This document shows, piece by piece, positions 5,248 to 10,019 of a DNA stretch of 10,019 nucleotides. The stretch lies in the NCBI GenBank assembly GCA_001771615.1, contig MEUF01000027.1:6837-16855 (forward strand), read 5' to 3'. The notes under the pieces were generated by a model, which was given only the letters and a program-made list of their open reading frames with translations, had not been told where the DNA came from and made no database searches. Position 1 is the first letter of the stretch; each line of letters starts with the position of its first letter. A program made the translations under genes and the position numbers. Origin of the DNA: a candidate division WOR-1 bacterium RIFOXYB2_FULL_48_7. Its GTDB lineage: Bacteria; Margulisbacteria; WOR-1; O2-12-FULL-45-9; XYB2-FULL-48-7.

Positions 5248-6713
5248 ACAGCCAGGAATATCAAGCTAAGATAAGCCGGCCAATCACCCCAAGCCGCATA
5301 AATTGTTTTTCCCGGAACTTTATATATAGTGGCGGCAAGTATCCCTGGCCGGTCAGCCGGAATACCAGCCATAACCCTCCCCTGCGGATCGATCACTACC
5401 GATTGGCCAGTATTAGCGCATTGAGAAATATATCGCCCGGATTCGATGGCACGGAAAACATCAACCATGACATGTTTTTCCGGCGCCGAGGTCCCCTGAT
5501 ACCAGGAATCATTGGTAATCAGAAAAATATAGTCGGCTTTCTCCCTGATAAATTCCCTGAAGACAGCCGGAAAAAATGAATCACTGCAAATCCCCAGGCC
5601 AATCCGTCCCCCAGCTGTCTCGACTGGTTTGACTGACCGGCTTTGGGTAAAATCGCGAGTCATAAAGACCGAATATTTTAGCGCTTTAATATGCTGGAAA
5701 AGAGGGATCAGCAGGCTGCGTAAGGGAAGATATTCTCCAAAAGGGACCAGATTATGCTTATCCACCCAGCCGAGTATTTGTCCGTTCGGGGAAATGAACA
5801 TCGCCGAATTAAAGGCGTTATCCTTTTCATCCAGCCGCGGCAAACCCAGGATCAGGTTGACCTGACCATCTTTGGCAAGCCGGATCAATTTGTCGAGAAA
5901 TCCCCGATCATTTTGGACATAAAAAGGGATAGAGGTTTCTGGCCAAACAATTATTGCCGGGTGAGAAAGCAAACTCTGCTCCGACAGCCTCAAATAATCA
6001 TTTTTTATCTCTTCCAGATTAGCATAATCCAGTTTTTTGGCTTGTGGATGGTTGGCTTGAATCAAGGCAATGTTTGTCCCCTGACCGATCGTGGCAATTG
6101 GCAGGTTCAGGGTGCACAATCCCGAGAACCAGAGTAAAACAAGGACCAGGACACCAAGCAGGCCAAGGCGATAATTTTTTTTCAGCCAGATTTCGGCAAT
6201 TAAGGCATTACCAAAAACCACCAGAAAACTGACCCCGATTACGCCGCTGTAAGCAGCCATTTGTGCCAGCGGAAGGTTTTGCCATTGCGAGTAGCCCAAG
6301 CTGGGGACCAGGCCAAAGGGGCCTAATGAGCGCAACCATTCAACAAATACCCACACCATGGGGGCAAAGAAAAAACCACCATTACGCTGATAAATATATT
6401 TGAAAATATAAGCAAAAAGGGCGGTATACGCGGCCATAAAAAGGCTAAGCACCAGCCAGGCAACGATAATCAACCAGCCAACCCAGTGGCCCAGGCTAAA
6501 AATAAAAGCAAACGTTGGACCAGAAAAGCCCAAGCCAGTCAGGCCGCCATACCAGCCAGCCTCCCGGGGAGAAGCAGCCTGGCTGACAACATACAATAGC
6601 GGCACCAAAGCCATCCAAGCCACCCACCACAAATTAAGGGGAGGAAATATCGTCGCCAAAACAAGGCCGGATACAAAACTGATTAGCCCCCAACGCCAAC
6701 GGAAATGACTCAT
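5214..6713 (-). CDS. lnt: Apolipoprotein N-acyltransferase
   Basis: Lnt is an inner-membrane enzyme that transfers a third acyl chain from a phospholipid to the N-terminal cysteine of lipoproteins. Residues 1 to about 205 hold several hydrophobic helices (9-25, 30-44, 66-107, 115-130, 157-175, 183-200); the periplasmic nitrilase domain follows (about 213-465), then a last helix (477-492). The catalytic triad is present: E259 in WPETSIP, K319 in DKHNLVPFGEY and C376 in GICSDSF. E327 of PFGEY is also kept, as are LITNDSWY, RAIESGRY and ANTGQS. Residues after the cysteine are S377-D378 instead of the usual Y-E, and the NHPQAKKLDY loop has L where E. coli has the important W237. I chose the ATG at 6713 because it forms an ATGA overlap with the upstream lipoprotein gene; an in-frame ATG at 6731 would add six residues. 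Length 499 is typical. Confidence 0.92.
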   Translation of the reverse strand: MSHFRWRWGLISFVSGLVLATIFPPLNLWWVAWMALVPLLYVVSQAASPREAGWYGGLTGLGFSGPTFAFIFSLGHWVGWLIIVAWLVLSLFMAAYTALFAYIFKYIYQRNGGFFFAPMVWVFVEWLRSLGPFGLVPSLGYSQWQNLPLAQMAAYSGVIGVSFLVVFGNALIAEIWLKKNYRLGLLGVLVLVLLWFSGLCTLNLPIATIGQGTNIALIQANHPQAKKLDYANLEEIKNDYLRLSEQSLLSHPAIIVWPETSIPFYVQNDRGFLDKLIRLAKDGQVNLILGLPRLDEKDNAFNSAMFISPNGQILGWVDKHNLVPFGEYLPLRSLLIPLFQHIKALKYSVFMTRDFTQSRSVKPVETAGGRIGLGICSDSFFPAVFREFIREKADYIFLITNDSWYQGTSAPEKHVMVDVFRAIESGRYISQCANTGQSVVIDPQGRVMAGIPADRPGILAATIYKVPGKTIYAAWGDWPAYLSLIFLAVYLFRSRAVKI

Positions 6714-7387
6714 TGAATATTTACCTTGCATTCCAGGATGTCAGTTGAGGCCGTTAAGCTGCCATTGGCCTCATCAGCAACAGTTATTTGGGAACCGATG
6801 ATTTTTGCAATATAGGCGTTGGTCGAATTCAGATGGTCCGCCGCCATCTTGGGACCGCTGACTGGATTATCGACACTGACAAAATCAAAGTAAATTGTAT
6901 TCGGTACATTACTGCCAAATACCTGGCTAAGGCGGAAATAATATTGTATTTTGGTGGTAAAAACCGTTATGCTGCCGATTGTCTCCTGGCTGGTTGTCTG
7001 TCCCTGAATAAATGGCCCGGGGGTCACAAAATGCCCTCCCGGTTCGGTAATTATATAACCGCTCCAGGTAGAATAATAATTTGTGTAATAATCGACCAGG
7101 TTTCCAAGCTGCGGGATGATCCCCGGTTCAATAAACTCATAAGCAATGTTATCTGGCGGGGGAAGCGGGACTTGAAAAGCTTCATTGGTCGAAAGGACCA
7201 GATAATAACGGTTTTGATTGGGGTCCATCGTCCCCCGCAGCGTCACTTCAACCACCATTTGATCGCCGTAACTGACAATTGAGGTGACAGTACGCGCGCA
7301 GCCTCCGACGGCAACAATGACCAATAACCAAGCACCAACAATCAAGCAAAGCACCCTCCAGCGGGTTAAGGTATTATGTATATTCAT
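6710..7387 (-). CDS. Predicted lipoprotein of unknown function between lptD and lnt
   Basis: I do not recognise the family. The 225-residue protein begins with a short charged N-region, a long hydrophobic core (residues about 12-27) and a lipobox-like VGGC with the cysteine at residue 30. It should therefore be exported, lipidated and held in a membrane on the periplasmic side. The +2 residue is Ala, not Asp, which in enterobacteria would favour the outer membrane; whether that rule holds here is unknown. The mature part looks beta-rich, with alternating polar/hydrophobic strands (QMVVEVTLRG, RYYLVLST, KIQYYFRLS, TIYFDFVSV), a proline patch (VPLPPPD) and a Tyr/Thr-rich stretch (DYYTNYYSTWSGYIIT). 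A second cysteine lies near the C-terminus. The ATG is three bases after the lptD stop, with AGGAG at 7402-7398 (minus strand) ten bases upstream. The stop overlaps the lnt ATG. Lipoprotein status is well supported; the function is open. Confidence 0.8.
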   Translation of the reverse strand: MNIHNTLTRWRVLCLIVGAWLLVIVAVGGCARTVTSIVSYGDQMVVEVTLRGTMDPNQNRYYLVLSTNEAFQVPLPPPDNIAYEFIEPGIIPQLGNLVDYYTNYYSTWSGYIITEPGGHFVTPGPFIQGQTTSQETIGSITVFTTKIQYYFRLSQVFGSNVPNTIYFDFVSVDNPVSGPKMAADHLNSTNAYIAKIIGSQITVADEANGSLTASTDILECKVNIQ

Positions 7388-7390
7388 AAA

Positions 7391-9685
7391 TCAGTATCTC
7401 CTAATTTCCCCTTCCATCTTCAAATTTTTCAGCTGTTTTTCCGCTTCCTGGAATCCTTCAAAGTAAAAACCGCGTCCCGACGCATAACCGAACGGCTCAT
7501 CGGGCATGGCTTTGAGCCTAAAGGTAAAGCTGAACTCCTTGCGATAGTCAGAATAAGCATAGCGCATCTCCCAGCAATGTAAATCCTTGACGATGGCGAT
7601 ATCGCGCAACTTCAATTCGCGGCTAGAAGTGTCGTAGACCTGGCTCAAAGTCACATGCATCTGATTGGGCGCCCCTTTCATAAAGTATAAATCATATAAG
7701 GCTGACGCAGAACGAACCTCGCCAAGGTTAAGGTCGTGCCGCAGGGCCAGACTCAAGGCAAAGATATCTGATGGCACAAGGCCTAAGCTTGTTACCAGAT
7801 CCTTGTATTTAGTGTTTTCAATATCCCAGCCCGAATCCAGCGCCCAGCGCAGATTTTTGTGGGGGGTAACCGAGAGATAAGTCATCAGGTCATACCATTT
7901 GTTGGTTTGCCAGTTGCGACCGCCGGTAAAAGACCAGCGAAATTGGTTGCCCCGATAAAAGGTGATCTTTTCCGTGGCTTCATGAAAAGTGGTATTGAGC
8001 TTATCAAAAAAGAAAGGTGAATTACCATCGGTTGAGCCTTTGCGATAAGCCAATTCGTTGCGGAACCAGCCGCCCAGATCGGTCGTCAGGCCGGCATTTT
8101 CCCGATAAGCATAAAGCTGGTCTCCCGGACTGTATAACTGCTGGTCCAGCCCGGCGCCTAAACTCAAAGTTGTCCCCGGTCCAGCCGGCAGGCTTTTTGT
8201 GGCATTCAGCCCGATTTTAAAACGCGAAGCGGTAAAATCCCTCATGATCCCCAGTTGGGGAAGAGTTTTTACCTCCCGGTAATTACCAAACCCAAAACTG
8301 GAAGCCAGGGAAAAAAGTTTGAAATCAATCGCCCGCGGGTTGATTTCAATTTCCGGCTGCTTTTCGGTGGATTCATAGCGGGCAATACCCGGCGAAAGGT
8401 ACTGCCGCAAATCGATAAACCAATTCTGTGAATAACGCCAATTGAACCAGTTTTCAGCCCCGGTAAATTCCACCGCCGGCGCGACCCTTTCCTGCCCGGA
8501 ATCACCGGCATAGGCCGTTGAATGGTTATAAGTGCTGTTAAAACTAAAGTTTACCCGGTTATTTAACAGGGCCTGCCGCCAGCCTAAAGTTTGGCTCCCT
8601 CTCATCCATAAAGGGGCGGTTTTGGCATAATCATAGTTGGCCCCATAGGTCAAAAATGTCCCACCCATTTGCTGGTTAAATTGCAAAGTATAGCGTTTCA
8701 GGTTGCCAAGACGATCATCCAGCGTTTCCATATTTATTGAACGTTTATCCTTATCCGCGTAACTGACATTCAGGGAGAGCGCGGTCTGGTCCAACCGCCC
8801 GCTGGGGATTTGGTAGATGCTGGTATAGCGCTGGCTAAATTTGAGCTTGGTTTTTTCGTTGAGCATCTTTTCATCATCCAAACGGAAAACCCAATCGGAC
8901 AAACCGGTATCTTTTTCGTTAACCTGATATAAATAAAGCCTGCCCAAGCCATAGTTCTGGTTATTGAACTTATATTCATTCCCCAAACCAATGCCCTTTT
9001 TCTCCATCAAATCGATCAGCAACAGGCCGGCGGGCCAGGCCCAGGCCGTCTTGACAAAATCACCCTCGACGTCATTATGGCCAAAGTTAAACATTTTCTG
9101 CATCGGCTTTTTCATTTCATAACGGATATAGGGGAGCCACATGACGGGCAGACGCCCGACATAAGTCAGTGAATTGGCCCCCTCGGCATGGTCGTCAGGA
9201 TAATAAGTCATGGCCTGCGCCCCTTGAGAAAAATGGGGTTTATCAGCTCCACAGGTTGTGATGGTCCCCTGCTCTCCCCGCATGACTTGGTCATAATCGG
9301 TCAATTGCTTGGCCGAAATATAAAGCTCCCCTTTGATGTTTTTTGGCCGGTTTTTACTTTTAAACCCCAGAAAGACAAAACTTTCCGAGCTGATGTTATA
9401 GACCATCTGGTCGGCAGTGGCATCATAATCGCGGGAAAACAGCCGGACATGCCCTTCAGCTGTGGCCACATCAGTCGCGGTATCCATGATCAAGCTGTCA
9501 GCTTTTATTTTGGCGTTGGAGAATTCTACTTCTACCGAGCCCAAGGCCTCAACAAGCGAGGAATTATCATAATAGCGAAGTTTTTCAGCTCGCAGGGTGA
9601 CAGGGATTTCTGTTTGGTCGACCGCCGCCAAAATGACCGGAGCAAACAAAAGCCAAAAAAGCAGCAGCCCGCCCCAACGCCTCAT
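7391..9685 (-). CDS. lptD: LPS-assembly outer membrane protein LptD
   Basis: LptD is the outer-membrane barrel that, with lipoprotein LptE, inserts lipopolysaccharide into the outer leaflet. The 764 residues start with a signal peptide (hydrophobic 5-20, likely cut after VILA at 20). Residues about 25-140 form an OstA/LptA-type jellyroll with the repeated pattern of strands such as LRAEKLRYYD, VEVEFSNAKIKADSLIMD and TAEGHVRLFSRDYDATADQMVY. Then come the LptD hallmarks GTITTCGADKPHF (140-152) and LPVMWLPYIRYEMKKP, followed by a long barrel rich in aromatic, alternating strands, and DLHCWEMRYAY near residues 701-711. A short charged tail ends in EIRRY. Only two cysteines occur (C145 and C704), well placed for an inter-domain disulfide. 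The ATG overlaps the TAA of the upstream TPR gene by one base (TAATG). Confidence 0.93.
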   Translation of the reverse strand: MRRWGGLLLFWLLFAPVILAAVDQTEIPVTLRAEKLRYYDNSSLVEALGSVEVEFSNAKIKADSLIMDTATDVATAEGHVRLFSRDYDATADQMVYNISSESFVFLGFKSKNRPKNIKGELYISAKQLTDYDQVMRGEQGTITTCGADKPHFSQGAQAMTYYPDDHAEGANSLTYVGRLPVMWLPYIRYEMKKPMQKMFNFGHNDVEGDFVKTAWAWPAGLLLIDLMEKKGIGLGNEYKFNNQNYGLGRLYLYQVNEKDTGLSDWVFRLDDEKMLNEKTKLKFSQRYTSIYQIPSGRLDQTALSLNVSYADKDKRSINMETLDDRLGNLKRYTLQFNQQMGGTFLTYGANYDYAKTAPLWMRGSQTLGWRQALLNNRVNFSFNSTYNHSTAYAGDSGQERVAPAVEFTGAENWFNWRYSQNWFIDLRQYLSPGIARYESTEKQPEIEINPRAIDFKLFSLASSFGFGNYREVKTLPQLGIMRDFTASRFKIGLNATKSLPAGPGTTLSLGAGLDQQLYSPGDQLYAYRENAGLTTDLGGWFRNELAYRKGSTDGNSPFFFDKLNTTFHEATEKITFYRGNQFRWSFTGGRNWQTNKWYDLMTYLSVTPHKNLRWALDSGWDIENTKYKDLVTSLGLVPSDIFALSLALRHDLNLGEVRSASALYDLYFMKGAPNQMHVTLSQVYDTSSRELKLRDIAIVKDLHCWEMRYAYSDYRKEFSFTFRLKAMPDEPFGYASGRGFYFEGFQEAEKQLKNLKMEGEIRRY

Positions 9686-10019
9686 TAATCTTTGCCCGGG
9701 ACTTTAAACAGGAGCCGCTGTTCCGCTAAATCGGACAGCGGATCAAAAGCCCCAACCCTGGCATATAGTTCGAGCGCTTTTTTGCTCTCTTTGCGGCGGT
9801 AATATAGGTCGGCTAGATTCAGGCAAATACCGGCCGCTTCGTTATCGAGCGCGTGGCTTTTTTCTAAAAATGTTTGCGCCTGGTCAAATCGCCCCAACAA
9901 CAAACAGGCAACCCCCAGGTTGTTATAATAAATTGCCGAGGCCGGGTCCAATTGGACAGATTCATTAAAGCGCAAACGGGCTTCCTCGTGTTTTCCCTGG
10001 CGCGCCAGGGCAACCCCCA
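9685..10019 (-). CDS. Tetratricopeptide-repeat protein (C-terminal fragment)
   Basis: The reading frame is open to the window edge, so only the last 110 or so codons are seen; the TTG at 9975 is internal, not a start. Three consecutive TPR units are visible: GVALARQGKHEEARLRFNES..LDP, then YYNNLGVACLLLGRFDQAQTFLEKSHALD, then ICLNLADLYYRRKESKKALELYARV..FDP. Each shows the W/Y-x-x-LG/A-x-x-Y/C ... A ... P pattern of 34-residue helix pairs. TPR arrays act as protein-binding scaffolds. The stop TAA overlaps the lptD start (TAATG), so it heads or extends the envelope operon and may have an envelope role, but that is inference from position. No membrane segment is visible in this part. Confidence 0.88.
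   Translation of the reverse strand, partial: GVALARQGKHEEARLRFNESVQLDPASAIYYNNLGVACLLLGRFDQAQTFLEKSHALDNEAAGICLNLADLYYRRKESKKALELYARVGAFDPLSDLAEQRLLFKVPGKD

Noticed and set aside
6555..6592. A possible inverted repeat (CAGCCAGCC ... GCCTGGCTG) in lnt.
   Set aside because: Pairing is only partial, the loop is long, and it lies within the coding region of a membrane segment; there is no T-run, so it is not a convincing terminator or regulatory hairpin.
5214..6731. Using the upstream ATG at 6731 as the lnt start.
   Set aside because: It is possible, but the ATG at 6713 forms the same ATGA overlap used at ruvC/ruvA and puts the first membrane helix at the usual distance; the upstream start would add six residues (MQGKYS) and an 22-bp overlap.
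6788..7282. A 164-codon open frame on the plus strand opposite the lipoprotein gene.
   Set aside because: The protein shows no recognisable motif, has no Shine-Dalgarno, and mirrors a minus-strand gene with a signal peptide, lipobox and tight operon junctions on both sides.
9188..9688. A 166-codon open frame on the plus strand opposite the lptD N-terminal region.
   Set aside because: It is antisense to the signal peptide, OstA-like domain and TTC motif of LptD, which are clear; the antisense product has no family features.
9995..10010. A perfect 16-bp palindrome, CCCTGGCGCGCCAGGG, inside the TPR gene.
   Set aside because: It lies in coding sequence (codons for QGK and ALARQ), has no loop for a stable hairpin, no T-run, and no second copy in the window. 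It is most simply a coding coincidence, though its restriction-site-like core could be checked.
1..10019. A search by eye for CRISPR arrays, tRNA genes, IS ends, long repeats, toxin-antitoxin pairs and defence genes.
   Set aside because: None was found. The genes are housekeeping and envelope functions, and no base-composition break was obvious.

Overview
The window is a densely packed chromosomal segment of a Gram-negative-type (diderm) bacterium. LptD and Lnt show that there is an outer membrane with LPS-like lipid and triacylated lipoproteins. YqeG-type phosphatase, a DUF4911-like protein and type III pantothenate kinase are more often met in Firmicutes, Cyanobacteria and related lineages than in Proteobacteria. 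That mix, with mid-range GC, would suit an uncultured diderm lineage near Cyanobacteria or Firmicutes (for example Margulisbacteria/WOR-1). This is a guess from gene content; no rRNA or marker phylogeny is available here. No CRISPR array, tRNA, rRNA, insertion sequence or phage gene was seen.

Layout. (1) Positions 1-1026, plus strand: the C-terminal end of a family 5 ABC-transporter solute-binding protein, a small DUF4911-like protein, and a YqeG-like HAD phosphatase, all overlapping. (2) Positions 998-2094, minus strand: ruvC then ruvA, sharing an ATGA stop/start, for Holliday-junction processing; ruvB is not beside them. (3) Positions 2095-2143: the only real intergenic gap, 49 bp, holding divergent promoter-like -10 boxes very close to both start codons. 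(4) Positions 2144-5247, plus strand: coaX, lysS and metF as a tightly overlapping metabolic operon (CoA synthesis, tRNA-Lys charging, one-carbon metabolism). (5) Positions 5214-10019, minus strand: an envelope operon read in the order TPR protein (partial), lptD, an unrecognised lipoprotein, and lnt. Junctions are 1-nt overlap, 3-nt gap and 4-nt overlap.

The two convergent gene pairs (yqeG/ruvA and metF/lnt) overlap at their 3' ends by 29 and 34 bp, so there is no room for ordinary intergenic terminators. The envelope operon makes sense as a unit: LptD inserts LPS into the outer membrane, Lnt finishes lipoprotein acylation, and the unknown lipoprotein between them would be an Lnt substrate.

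Most of the window is ordinary housekeeping sequence and I do not see a new defence or mobile system. The points most worth a second look are: the unknown lipoprotein between lptD and lnt; an apparently shortened CoaX N-terminal region that coincides with a 21-bp-period tandem duplication; non-canonical residues around the Lnt active site; exactly two cysteines in LptD placed for an inter-domain disulfide; and possible leaderless transcription of ruvC and coaX.
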